Positions 47,212 to 56,283 are shown, counted from the first letter of the stretch. The stretch is DNA of 64,000 nucleotides from Promethearchaeota archaeon (GCA_019057865.1 JAHLWP010000022.1:1-64000); one strand, 5' to 3'. Notes: generated by a model not told the origin, from the sequence alone. Numbers and translations are program-made.

Positions 47212-48560
47212 ATTTCTTCTTTTCTAAAAATTAAACAATAAACATGATGTCTATTCCCTACATAAGCGTTATTTACTCCGAGTGGAATTAGTTGCTTATT
47301 ATCTTGGCACCATATTCTTTCATCTTTAAGAATCCATTTATTAGATAAAGAAATTGCAGTATCGAATGCTAAAGGATACATTTTATCTTTGTAATATACA
47401 TTATTAGTTATTAGAATTAGATACCCTTTTTTTTTTACAACATTATATACCTTATCAAAAATATTTTTTTGGGCAATTATAAATTCATTATAGTCATCTA
47501 AATTTCCAATATCGAATGGGTTTTCACTATATCTCGTAGCTAAACCTTTCGGCTTCCTTTTTTCCTGTCGGATATGATCTCTTTTTAATTGATTCCAATA
47601 AGGTGGACTTGTTATACATAAATCGGCAAATGGTAGATTATTATCTTTCCATATCTTCTCTATTTTATTGGAATCATCATTATAAATCTTATAAATTAAA
47701 GAAGCTTTATCAGGAGTTACCCATTTATCTAAATTTTGTTGTGTCAATCGAGATTTTGCTAATTGCACATAATTCTTATTTATTTCAATTCCTATACAGC
47801 TTCTAATAGTGCATTTGGCAGCGAAAGTAGTACTTCCAGTTCCAAGAAAAGGATCTAATACAAGTTCCCTTTCTTTTGTAAAAAATCTTATAAAACTTTC
47901 AATTAAAGACTCTGGAAATTTAGCAGGATGAAATATTTCTTTTGCTTTTCGAGGAGGTGGATTATAAATAAACCATGATTTCGTAAATTTAATCCATTCT
48001 TTTCCCGTCAACTCATTTAATTTATTTTTTTTACTATATTTACCTAAGGGCAATCCTTTTCGTAGTTCCTTTTTTATCAGAATTTTAACATTAGTATTTT
48101 TAATTCTTTCAAATTCTTGTTTTAAAGATAAATTTTGGACTCTTATGTATTTTGATTTTGTTTTTAATTCAATTGTAGATTTAATATTAGGATCTAAATA
48201 TATAATGTAAGAATTTGAATTAGTTTCTCCAGTTAAAGATATCAAAAAAAGATTCAATTCATCATAATTAACTAAACAATTCCTTATATTAGTTTCATTA
48301 ATAATAATCATAAAGTATTTAGGTTCTAAAGTTAAAATTTTTAAGAAAATTGCAGAATTTGGGAAAGTTCTGATGATCTCAAATCTGATTTTATTTTCTT
48401 CTAAGAAATTGAAGAATATTTGTAGATATATCCTTTCTTTTAAGGTATCTTTTAATTCTCTATTTAAAATATAAACTCTTTTTTGGTTATTCCTCTTAAA
48501 ATCGATTGTTTTAAAATTAATATATTGATAATTCTTCATGTCTTTTTTATATCTACTCAT
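47208..48560 (-). CDS. SPPY-type DNA methyltransferase (long form)
   Basis: A Rossmann-type DNA methyltransferase of 450 residues with an extra about 170-residue N-terminal domain. The SAM-binding motif is LDPFLGTGST (235-244), followed by IGIEINKNY, and the catalytic TSPPYW (317-322). The order, FxGxG before SPPY, is opposite to the usual beta-class order, so it is a permuted N4-cytosine/N6-adenine (PF01555-like) enzyme. SPPY is usual for N4-cytosine methylases. The C-terminus shares the NNAYVGNRHH signature with the gene at 48758. It converges on the BREX-like operon, where PglX would be expected. Confidence 0.88.
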   Translation of the reverse strand: MSRYKKDMKNYQYINFKTIDFKRNNQKRVYILNRELKDTLKERIYLQIFFNFLEENKIRFEIIRTFPNSAIFLKILTLEPKYFMIIINETNIRNCLVNYDELNLFLISLTGETNSNSYIIYLDPNIKSTIELKTKSKYIRVQNLSLKQEFERIKNTNVKILIKKELRKGLPLGKYSKKNKLNELTGKEWIKFTKSWFIYNPPPRKAKEIFHPAKFPESLIESFIRFFTKERELVLDPFLGTGSTTFAAKCTIRSCIGIEINKNYVQLAKSRLTQQNLDKWVTPDKASLIYKIYNDDSNKIEKIWKDNNLPFADLCITSPPYWNQLKRDHIRQEKRKPKGLATRYSENPFDIGNLDDYNEFIIAQKNIFDKVYNVVKKKGYLILITNNVYYKDKMYPLAFDTAISLSNKWILKDERIWCQDNKQLIPLGVNNAYVGNRHHVYCLIFRKEEI

Positions 48561-48757
48561 CTAATAGTTTTAAAGTCCGATATATTTAAAGAAAAATTTA
48601 AAAAAAATCTTAAAATAGAATGTGTCTTTGTTTATTTAATGGTTTTTATTGAATGAATAATAACTATTATTAAAAAAAATTCGAGAACCTCAGATTTAAA
48701 TTAAGTAATATTCATATATCATAAGAAAAATTAAATAAGTTTAAAGAGATTAGTACT
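48561..48757. promoter_or_regulatory. Divergent promoter of two methyltransferases
   Basis: A 197-base AT-rich gap with TTTAAA-like boxes on both sides. The two paralogous methyltransferases start outward from it, so a single regulator could control both. Confidence 0.35.
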
Positions 48758-49612
48758 ATGGCTGTTAAGGAAGATAAAAGTTCTTATTCTAATGATTGTA
48801 ATTTTATAAAAAAGAACAATTATATTGATTTAGGTGATAGAGGTCGTTATTGTACTAAGAATAAATTGAATGAGTTAACAGGAAAAGAATGGATAAAGTT
48901 TACTAAATCCTGGTTTATATTAAGACCTATTAGAAGGTCAAATGATGTTATAAGTCATCCTGCTAAATTTCCTGAATCTTTAGCTGAGAGATTTATAAGG
49001 TTCTTCACAAAAGAAGGAGAAATTGTACTAGATCCTATGGCTGGTACTGGAACAGTTAATTATATTTGTGAAAAATTAGGTAGGATTGGTTATTCAATTG
49101 AATTAGAAGAGAAATATTATGATATTGGTAAAAATCGATCATATCAAAATTTTTATTTAGGTGATTGTAGGAATATAGAAAAATTCAATATTCCAAAAGT
49201 AGATTATATACTAACATCTCCCCCTTACTGGGATTCATTGAAGCGTAATCATATTCGACAAATAAAAAGAAAGGATAAAGGTTTTGACACTGAATACTCT
49301 TTAAAACAGAAAAATTTTGAAAATATTGAAAATTATGATGAATTTATAAATCAGTTAGTTGATTATTATAAATTACTTAAAAATTGGCTGAAAAAAAGAA
49401 AATATATAACTATAATTGTTAATAATATTTATAAAAACGGTAAATTATACCCATTAGCTTTCGAATTAGCTTGTAAACTAGGAAAATATTATGCTTTAAA
49501 AGATGAACAAGTATGGTGTCAGGATGATAAGAGATTAGTTGCTTTAGGAATAAATAATGCGTATGTGGGGAATAGACATCACACATATTGTTTAATTTTT
49601 AGAAATGAATAA
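48758..49612 (+). CDS. SPPY-type DNA methyltransferase (short form)
   Basis: The 284-residue paralogue of the gene at 47208, without the long N-terminal domain. The sequence KNKLNELTGKEWIKFTKSWF is shared almost exactly, then HPAKFPESLAERFIRFFTK, LDPMAGTGT (motif I, 91-99), TSPPYW (153-158) and the signature NNAYVGNRHH. It should methylate DNA at N4 of cytosine or N6 of adenine. Two diverged methylases in one locus may each modify one strand of an asymmetric site. The start ATG follows AGTTTAAAGAGATTAGTACT. Confidence 0.88.
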   Translation: MAVKEDKSSYSNDCNFIKKNNYIDLGDRGRYCTKNKLNELTGKEWIKFTKSWFILRPIRRSNDVISHPAKFPESLAERFIRFFTKEGEIVLDPMAGTGTVNYICEKLGRIGYSIELEEKYYDIGKNRSYQNFYLGDCRNIEKFNIPKVDYILTSPPYWDSLKRNHIRQIKRKDKGFDTEYSLKQKNFENIENYDEFINQLVDYYKLLKNWLKKRKYITIIVNNIYKNGKLYPLAFELACKLGKYYALKDEQVWCQDDKRLVALGINNAYVGNRHHTYCLIFRNE

Positions 49613-49727
49613 CTCCTCAGATAATAACTGATCGTATTTCCGACTTTACAAAAGAAGATAGCGAGCAAAATCCTAATCATTAAAGTAAGTAAAATTCATT
49701 ATATTATATATTATAATATAATTCGAA

Positions 49728-49784
49728 GCCCCTGTTCTTCATAGTGGTTCACCATACCTGGAACAGTGAGAAATTTGGGGTGGC
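49728..49784 (+). ncRNA. Candidate structured RNA
   Basis: In the 285-base gap before the radical SAM cassette, one G+C-rich stretch stands out. CTGTTC (49732-49737) pairs with GAACAG (49761-49766), CCCC (49729-49732) may pair with GGGG (49777-49780), and TGG-TTCA-CCA lies inside. No reading frame fits. The strand is not certain, because inverted repeats pair equally on both. Confidence 0.35.
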
Positions 49785-49897
49785 AAAGTAAAATATAATG
49801 CGTACAAGGTATTTTAACGACTTTATGCTTAAAACTTCAAAATCTTTTAACTCCCAATTAAATTTATTCTATTTTCTATTGATCTATAAATTAGTAC

Positions 49898-50857
49898 TTA
49901 CCTTTTCAATTTAATTTGATATTGTGGGAGCCATATCAGATCTATTGTGTATTTTGTTTTTAAATACTTTAGCCATAAATTCCTTGTTAAACCTGATTCT
50001 AATCTTTTAAAATCCAATTTATCTTTATTTGCTTCATAGGATTTTATTTTCAAGACTGTGACTCTAAGAGGAGCCAATTCATGGACTTTTGAAGTTATTT
50101 GTTCGTAGAAATTTATTATTTTTTTTTCTATCTCTGTTTCATTAATATTTTCAAGTATTTCAGGAACGTAAAAAAATAATTCACCATTATTATATAAATT
50201 ATTTAAGATTGTCCTTGCGTTAATGAATTGCTTATCGAATAAATCCTTAGGGGCATTTGTATTAAATCGGAAAGTTTCTTTATCAAATCCTTTAAAACAT
50301 CCACATATTCCAAATGGGATTTCTAAATCACTAAGAGTTTTTGCTACATTATCATAATTTTTACCTAAAAGATTAGTGTCTATCCAAAGATATCGTTGTC
50401 TTTCTTTTAGTTTTTTAAGCTCTTTCCCGATTTCAATTAAAAATTCAGGTGCAAGAAAAGGTTCTCCACCAGTAATTCTTAAAACACCTTTATTTTCATT
50501 TTTTCTCCACATTTCAATTACATCTTTGACAGTAAAATAATCACCTATTTTCCCTTCTCTTAGATCATCGCTAACAAAACACCAAAAACAATTAAGATTA
50601 CAAGCGCCTACTTGAATAGCAAATGGGGTGTTGTAGTCGTTCCAAGTCCCTCCACAATAAGATTGGGCAACGCGATAAGGTTCTAAAAATTCCTGCTCAT
50701 GCATAGGAAGCAGCTTATCTTCTTCTTTAACATAAGTTTTTTTCCTCCAAAAATCATTAATCATGGAATATATATTATCTGAGTCTTTAACCATAGAGGA
50801 ACCACTAAAATTTGCTAAAAACACTTTTTTCTCATTTTTCAGCCATATTTTACTCAT
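49898..50857 (-). CDS. Radical SAM enzyme of the rSAM-MBL-rSAM cassette
   Basis: A 319-residue radical SAM protein. The cluster motif is C86-x3-C90-x2-C93 (CNLNCFWC), with a second pair SYCGG at 67-69 upstream, and GGEP at 130-133. The IQVGACNLNCFWCFV segment resembles archaeal radical SAM proteins distantly related to QueE. It has no SPASM domain. Sixteen bases separate it from the hydrolase gene upstream, so it is the last gene of a three-gene operon. Nucleoside or cofactor modification is possible; the substrate is unknown. Confidence 0.85.
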   Translation of the reverse strand: MSKIWLKNEKKVFLANFSGSSMVKDSDNIYSMINDFWRKKTYVKEEDKLLPMHEQEFLEPYRVAQSYCGGTWNDYNTPFAIQVGACNLNCFWCFVSDDLREGKIGDYFTVKDVIEMWRKNENKGVLRITGGEPFLAPEFLIEIGKELKKLKERQRYLWIDTNLLGKNYDNVAKTLSDLEIPFGICGCFKGFDKETFRFNTNAPKDLFDKQFINARTILNNLYNNGELFFYVPEILENINETEIEKKIINFYEQITSKVHELAPLRVTVLKIKSYEANKDKLDFKRLESGLTRNLWLKYLKTKYTIDLIWLPQYQIKLKR

Positions 50858-50873
50858 TTAAATTTACCATAAT

Positions 50874-52289
50874 CTATTTTATTTTAAAATTTGCATATTC
50901 TACTAGTGTTAAATATTGATCATCTGGAATTTCTAATGTTTTGATATAATCAAGTAATTTTTTCTTACTATCGAAACCAGACTTAAGTGCATCAATAAAA
51001 TTAATTTTTTCTTTTTTAGTATATATTAATTTCTGAATTCTTTTCATGTTGTTTTTATGAAAGAAAAATTGTGATTTAGGAAGAAAGACTGTATTTTCTT
51101 CATCATCTTCTATGCTATTAGGATCAACAATCTCTAAATTCACATCCTTTTTATGATCAAATAGTTCTTCTTCTTTAATGGGAGGCTCTGAAAAGAGATT
51201 TTTGATACAATATTTAATCTCTTCCTTAACTTCGTTAAATTTTTCAATTTCATGTAGTTGGAGTGCCATTCTACTTATTATATTTTCATTACTTATATCA
51301 ATTATAATTCCAGGTTCAGAATAAATAATTTGAAGTAATAAGTTATTTTTCTTTTCGCTTACATACTTTCTTAAAGTTCCAATGATTTCAATCCGTTTTC
51401 TTTCGAGTTCAAAACCCATTTCAGAAATAATTAGAATAGGTTTTGCAGTTAATAACTCTTGATCCAAAAAATGATCTAAAATTTTTTTAATACCTATTAA
51501 TCCTAAATGATTTTTTGTATTATTATGATCTTTTTTTCCTAATTTTCCGATATTTAAAATCAATATATCAAATTTATCCTCATTTTCAATATCAAAAAAA
51601 TCATAATATTCTGTATCACTTGAATAAAGAATTGTTCTATCGTTATATTCAACTTTTAAACCTCGACCTGTACCTATTTTATGCCATGGATCTTCTTTAT
51701 GTTTAGTATTTAAAAAACTTAATTGGATATCATTGTTCTTTTTGTCTATAAGTGTTGAACTTTTTTTAGTATCTATTATTTCCTTTTTATTTATTATATC
51801 TTTATCAATCTCAAACATTTTTTTAAATTTGTGAAGCGTAGAAGAATTTATAAACAAATCAAATTTTATACCTGGTTTACTCGACTTCTCAAGCCATTTA
51901 TTAGCTTTAAAAACAACTGAAAAAATTGGTTCAAGGTCAATACAATGATCTTCATGAGCATGACTTACATATATCCCATCAATATCTCTTGGAACAAAAC
52001 CATTTTCATAAAATGTTTCTAAAAATTTATATCCTGGATCAATGACAAGTCCATAACCTCCTATAACAAGAAAATAACCTCCACCGCATGTATAATCGTA
52101 TTGAAAGTAATCTTTATAATCTGATAGTCTATTCAATGGATATTTTGGTGAAGCAGAATTCCACTTTTTTAAAACAACAAGAAATAAATCATCTTCTTTA
52201 ATAGTTCTTTCTGAAATGACTACACTTTTAAACTTTTTTTCAATTCCTTCAATTTCTTTCTTATTTTCATCAATAAATCTTTCAATCAT
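50874..52289 (-). CDS. Metallo-beta-lactamase-fold hydrolase of the cassette
   Basis: The MBL fold is marked by LVIDPG (81-86), SHAHEDHCIDLEP (109-121, the HxHxDH zinc motif) and a downstream LYSSDTEYYD with the third zinc ligand region. Residues 350-471 form a separate C-terminal domain of unknown nature. Such enzymes hydrolyse phosphodiesters, thioesters or RNA; nothing here decides which. Its start overlaps the end of the 713-residue radical SAM gene by eight bases, so the three are strictly coupled. Confidence 0.85.
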   Translation of the reverse strand: MIERFIDENKKEIEGIEKKFKSVVISERTIKEDDLFLVVLKKWNSASPKYPLNRLSDYKDYFQYDYTCGGGYFLVIGGYGLVIDPGYKFLETFYENGFVPRDIDGIYVSHAHEDHCIDLEPIFSVVFKANKWLEKSSKPGIKFDLFINSSTLHKFKKMFEIDKDIINKKEIIDTKKSSTLIDKKNNDIQLSFLNTKHKEDPWHKIGTGRGLKVEYNDRTILYSSDTEYYDFFDIENEDKFDILILNIGKLGKKDHNNTKNHLGLIGIKKILDHFLDQELLTAKPILIISEMGFELERKRIEIIGTLRKYVSEKKNNLLLQIIYSEPGIIIDISNENIISRMALQLHEIEKFNEVKEEIKYCIKNLFSEPPIKEEELFDHKKDVNLEIVDPNSIEDDEENTVFLPKSQFFFHKNNMKRIQKLIYTKKEKINFIDALKSGFDSKKKLLDYIKTLEIPDDQYLTLVEYANFKIK

Positions 52290-54423
52290 TAGCGTTATCC
52301 CTATTTATATAATATTCTTTAATATAATCTATACACTGCGAAATATTTTCTATTATGAATTTATTCATATTTTCATCTAATTTTGATTTTAGCTTTAAAA
52401 GTTCGAGAATTTCGTCTTTTGGTTCGATTATTTTTAGTTGAAGCCAATCTAACATATCTTCTTCATCTTTTTGTATTGATTGAAATTCGAATAAATATTT
52501 AATAGCCTTTCTAAACGACGGGTTAACTTGTTTATCATATTTTATTCCTGTCCAATAGAAATAATTTAAGTAAGGAGTATATTTTTCATAAAACAATAAA
52601 TTATCATAAAGGGCACCAATACTGCCTAGGAATGGAGTACTTTTTATTTTTTGAGAATTATAGTTGATTATTTTTAATTCTAATATAAAAAAAGGTACAT
52701 TTATTTCAAAATTCTCAAAATTAATTACATAATTTAGTATATTTTTAAGTTCTAATTCCAAATCTTCAATATCAATAACATGATTTTTTTCAAGATCATC
52801 AATTAAATTTGCTTTTTCATTTCCAAATTTAGATTTTTTAATTAAAATTGGAATTGCTCTAGAAATATCAGTATGAGCATGTGTATCAGGATTAGAATTA
52901 ATACTATAGACATAATATTCATCATTTTTAAGTTTCATATATTCACGTTCAGCATATAAAGTATATATAAAATAATTTGGCTTTGATTGAGCCCAAAAAT
53001 CGTATAAATAGAAGATTCCTGGATATAAAGGAATTCGATTAACTATTGATACATTTTGAAATTTTAAATTTAAAGTGAGTTTTCCTTTATAAGGACGATA
53101 ATGTAGAAATCTTGAACCAAAAGCAAGTTCCCAAAAATCTAAAATGCCTTTATATCCATCAAATGAATTAGATTCTCTCTGTTTTTCATCAACTTTCAAA
53201 TTAGAAGTTTCTTGAAGAGAAATATATTCTTCATAAATTTTTAATAATTTTTTATGCTGGATTAAATCATTTTCAAAAATACTAAATCCATTTTTCTTGA
53301 ATTTGGGAACTGTACGATTTAGAAATCTTTTATAATACGCTTTATGTCGACCATTAAATTCTAATTTATAAATACTTGCCATTTCTCTTAATTTTTTACT
53401 CCACTCAAAATCTTCAATATATTTCTTAAGGTTATAATCTCCTTTTATAAAATAATAAGCAACTAAATATTCCTTAAAATTGGTTTTATAATAAAACAAA
53501 CGTTCATATTCAATTAACTTGAAAATATGATTGAATGCATCTTCTTTGTTATCAAACCTATCTTTGAAAAATGATTTGTCAATAACATCTAATTTTTGAA
53601 GAATAAGTTTTTTAAATTGAATTAAATCATCAATAGATAAATAATTAGCAAATATTGTATAATGAAAACTAATGTTATTTTTTAAGCAATGAATTCCAAA
53701 ATCAATAGCTCTTTTTAGTTTTAAATTATCCCCTTTTTTAGTCAAAACTCTATAGAAAGCATCATTCGGGTTCTTTAAAGAAATTCTTAAATGAATTTTT
53801 TCTTTATAAGTTTCATCTTTTAATAATTCTAAGAATTTTGCAAAAGTAGGATCTATATCTTTTTGAAGATTAAATCTTGAACCATTTGTTTCTATTATCA
53901 AAATTAGATTCTCTTTTTGAAACTTATTAAAGAATTCTACTATAAACTCATTAAACCAATCTAAGAATTCACTATTTACGATATCTCCACTTGAAAATCT
54001 AATTGATTTGATAGGAAAGTTTTTTAATTTCAAAATGTGTTTTATTTTTTCTACAAGCGTTCTTGTAGAAGTTATTATAATAATTTCGCCAATATATTTT
54101 TTTGGAATTAAATTATTCTTGTCATCCGAAATCCCAAATTCTTTTTCAAAGAATTCTTCATGAATTTTTGAATTCTCATTGAAATTCACTCTGTTTTCAT
54201 TATGTTCTTTATTTTCATCAAAGAAATATATATCTTTTAAATAAACTTTCCTTATTTTTCCACTGTCAAGATTCTCCTCTACTTTATAACGCCCTTCTTT
54301 TGAAAAACAAAATAAACAATCATATGTACAGTAATGAATATCGAGAGTTAGAACTCCATTATAAAAATGCTCAAATCTAACCCTATGAAGTTCAATTACT
54401 TTTTCTTGAGTTATTGATCTCAC
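52282..54423 (-). CDS. Large radical SAM protein of the cassette
   Basis: A 713-residue protein with the radical SAM motif unusually close to the N-terminus: C32-x3-C36-x2-C39 in HYCTYDCLFCFS. Later strands IIIITSTRTL, IRFSSGDIVNSEF and ILIIETNGSR follow the TIM-barrel pattern. The C-terminal 400 residues hold no motif I know and are rich in aromatic residues and lysine. It is the first gene of the operon; TATA-like TTAAATAATTAATAT lies at about 54425-54440. With two radical SAM proteins and one hydrolase the cassette could make and process a modified nucleotide or peptide. Confidence 0.8.
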   Translation of the reverse strand: MRSITQEKVIELHRVRFEHFYNGVLTLDIHYCTYDCLFCFSKEGRYKVEENLDSGKIRKVYLKDIYFFDENKEHNENRVNFNENSKIHEEFFEKEFGISDDKNNLIPKKYIGEIIIITSTRTLVEKIKHILKLKNFPIKSIRFSSGDIVNSEFLDWFNEFIVEFFNKFQKENLILIIETNGSRFNLQKDIDPTFAKFLELLKDETYKEKIHLRISLKNPNDAFYRVLTKKGDNLKLKRAIDFGIHCLKNNISFHYTIFANYLSIDDLIQFKKLILQKLDVIDKSFFKDRFDNKEDAFNHIFKLIEYERLFYYKTNFKEYLVAYYFIKGDYNLKKYIEDFEWSKKLREMASIYKLEFNGRHKAYYKRFLNRTVPKFKKNGFSIFENDLIQHKKLLKIYEEYISLQETSNLKVDEKQRESNSFDGYKGILDFWELAFGSRFLHYRPYKGKLTLNLKFQNVSIVNRIPLYPGIFYLYDFWAQSKPNYFIYTLYAEREYMKLKNDEYYVYSINSNPDTHAHTDISRAIPILIKKSKFGNEKANLIDDLEKNHVIDIEDLELELKNILNYVINFENFEINVPFFILELKIINYNSQKIKSTPFLGSIGALYDNLLFYEKYTPYLNYFYWTGIKYDKQVNPSFRKAIKYLFEFQSIQKDEEDMLDWLQLKIIEPKDEILELLKLKSKLDENMNKFIIENISQCIDYIKEYYINRDNAND

Positions 54424-54666
54424 CTTTAAATAATTAATATATCATTTTATTCATAAAAATTTTGTCATATTTGTTAAGTTTCCTATGTAAATTGGAAATG
54501 GCTTGGTTAAAATTTTATTAAATTTATTACATGAAGAAAATAATAATTCGAATATTTAAAGAAGATCAGAGTGTAGATCTTTTATTTTTTATTAGGGATG
54601 AATTTTGATAAAGAATTCTAATTTATCTACAATTACAATATTCTCAAGGATTTTAGGAAGTATAAC

Positions 54667-54876
54667 ATGAAGGTGGATTACGAAAAGCTGAAAAACTTCA
54701 TCACCCGTAGTCGAGAATTACAGGGGATATTATCATATGAGACAAAAGAATTGGGTAAAAGTGTGGAAGCATGGGTGTTTAGATATTCTTTAGCAAATAT
54801 GTTAAATGAAGAGCTTGAGCAGGAAAATATCTATTATCTCGATGAGATAAAATCAATATTCCTTAAAATCTTTTAA
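54667..54876 (+). CDS. Small acidic helical protein
   Basis: A 69-residue protein starting MKVDYEKLKNFITRSRELQG after GAAGTATAAC. The length, acidic balance and two-helix pattern suit a small antitoxin-like or adaptor protein, but nothing proves it. Its 3' end overlaps the convergent wHTH gene by 14 bases. Confidence 0.4.
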   Translation: MKVDYEKLKNFITRSRELQGILSYETKELGKSVEAWVFRYSLANMLNEELEQENIYYLDEIKSIFLKIF

Positions 54877-55369
54877 TAAGAATTTTTGCTACATTTTTTC
54901 CTAGTATTTTTAATATTCGCTTAGCTAATTCTCCCTTTTTGATTTTACCTGACTTATAATCGTGTACTATATCTTTTACTTTTTCATAATCCGTGGCAAG
55001 GCGGCTCCTTAAACAGTCTTCAATATCTTCAGTTTTATCAATAATCTCTTCGATTTTCAAAGTATATTCTTTAATTATCTCGGTATTATCTTTTATATCC
55101 ATTAAAATATCTACGGTCTTAACCTGTAAAGGTTTTTCAAAAACCACAATATCTTTTTTGATTCGAGCATTCATTTCACCTTCAAACAACAACTCTTCAA
55201 TTATTTTTCTAATTTCTTCTATTTTCAGTGATGATGAATAACCCACTTTTTCGGTAATTTCTTGAAAAGATAATTCTTCAAACACTCCAGATAACTTTTC
55301 TAAAGTATTTCTAACTTTGTCTTTGAGAGCTCTTTTTCTCTTAGGTTCATTTCTTTTTAATTCGAGCAT
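54863..55369 (-). CDS. Winged-helix/coiled-coil protein (3' part of an interrupted gene)
   Basis: 168 residues from the ATG at 55369: a basic stretch (ELKRNEPKRKRALKDKVR), a winged-helix-like module (FEELSFQEITEKVGYSSS, IEEIRKIIEELLFEGE), and a coiled coil with a basic tail. The reading frame stays open much further upstream (to 55642), with good protein sequence, and then, beyond a single TAA, to an ATG at 55810. It thus appears to be the 3' part of a 315-codon gene. Function unknown. Confidence 0.55.
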   Translation of the reverse strand: MLELKRNEPKRKRALKDKVRNTLEKLSGVFEELSFQEITEKVGYSSSLKIEEIRKIIEELLFEGEMNARIKKDIVVFEKPLQVKTVDILMDIKDNTEIIKEYTLKIEEIIDKTEDIEDCLRSRLATDYEKVKDIVHDYKSGKIKKGELAKRILKILGKNVAKILIKRF

Positions 55370-55810
55370 TTTCTCATAAGATTTTGTTAAAATTTTATCA
55401 AGGTTTAAAAAGCATTTCTGAGAAATATGGATGGGATCAGTACTGCTTCTTCTATCGCTAAAACTAAAGAATTCAACCTTATATGAGTTTCCTATACTAA
55501 ATGTAAGATATAGTTTTTTATGACAGCAATTAAAACCGATCCTATAAGGTTTCCCATCTTGATTGTAAACATAATATTTCTCCTTATGTACATCCCCCTC
55601 CAGATGTCTATGTTGTTCAATATTAAAATCATTGCGCTTTAATTAATCATAAGCATATTTAAGCGTATCTATGATATTCTTCATCCAATCTATATCAAAT
55701 GGTCTTATTCCATAATTTCTTCCTGAGAATTTGAATTGATAGTTTTCATATAATATAACTTTTAGTTCTCCATTACAAATTTCTTCCTCATATATTATTT
55801 CCATACTCAT
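55370..55810 (-). pseudogene. 5' part of the wHTH gene, interrupted by TAA
   Basis: ATG at 55810 opens a frame of 55 codons (MSMEIIYEEEICNGELKVIL...), then TAA at 55643-55645, after which the same frame continues (DVHKEKYYVYNQDGKPYRIG, LYLTFSIGNSYKVEFFSF) into the downstream gene without another stop. The two sides fit as one protein, so a single nonsense substitution or a readthrough stop is likely. Confidence 0.6.
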
Positions 55811-55848
55811 ATTAAATCATATAATTAAAATTAAATATTAAGAATATC

Positions 55849-56283
55849 TTATTTTTTAAATCCTTCAGCATCCAATCGCTCATTACATAATGTATCGCAT
55901 CGTTCTATATAAGGATTGCTCCTGCCGACAAGGAAAAACACCACCTTTTCACATTTCTCACAGAGTTGATACACCTCGCTACACAGCTTCGACAGGTGCG
56001 GGTAATTGATTTTCCATTTTTTATTGATTTGCTGTACAGCTAAGTTGCTGTCGGAGTACACTTGTAGGTGCCCTCTATGGAACCTTTCAGCCGTCTTTAG
56101 CGCGTTGATAATTGCTTGATATTCCGCGGTGTTGTTGGTCGCAGTTCCAATGTAATCGCATCCTTCATGAATAACCTTGTCATTATAAACAAATAGGAAA
56201 GCAGAGGCAGCCGAACCGGGATTACCACGAGCAGCTCCATCAGTATGACCGTTAAGGATATCTCCTTTTGGAATTGTTATTAT
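55849..56283 (-). CDS. rnhA: Ribonuclease HI, ATA start
   Basis: Bacterial-type RNase HI. Numbered from ATA, the catalytic acids are D15 (HTDGAARGNPG), E54 (NNTAEYQA), D78 (VYSDSN) and D130 (RCDTLCNERLD); the LQVYSDSNLAVQQI strand-helix is standard. It cuts RNA in RNA-DNA hybrids. No ATG/GTG/TTG exists before TAA upstream of 56283 except inside the catalytic fold; tandem ATA codons at 56278-56283 are the only reasonable start. A TATA-like ATATTTAAAT lies about 15-25 bases upstream. Its G+C content and codons (GCG, CGC, GGC) differ from the neighbours, so it was probably acquired by transfer. Confidence 0.85.
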   Translation of the reverse strand: MITIPKGDILNGHTDGAARGNPGSAASAFLFVYNDKVIHEGCDYIGTATNNTAEYQAIINALKTAERFHRGHLQVYSDSNLAVQQINKKWKINYPHLSKLCSEVYQLCEKCEKVVFFLVGRSNPYIERCDTLCNERLDAEGFKK

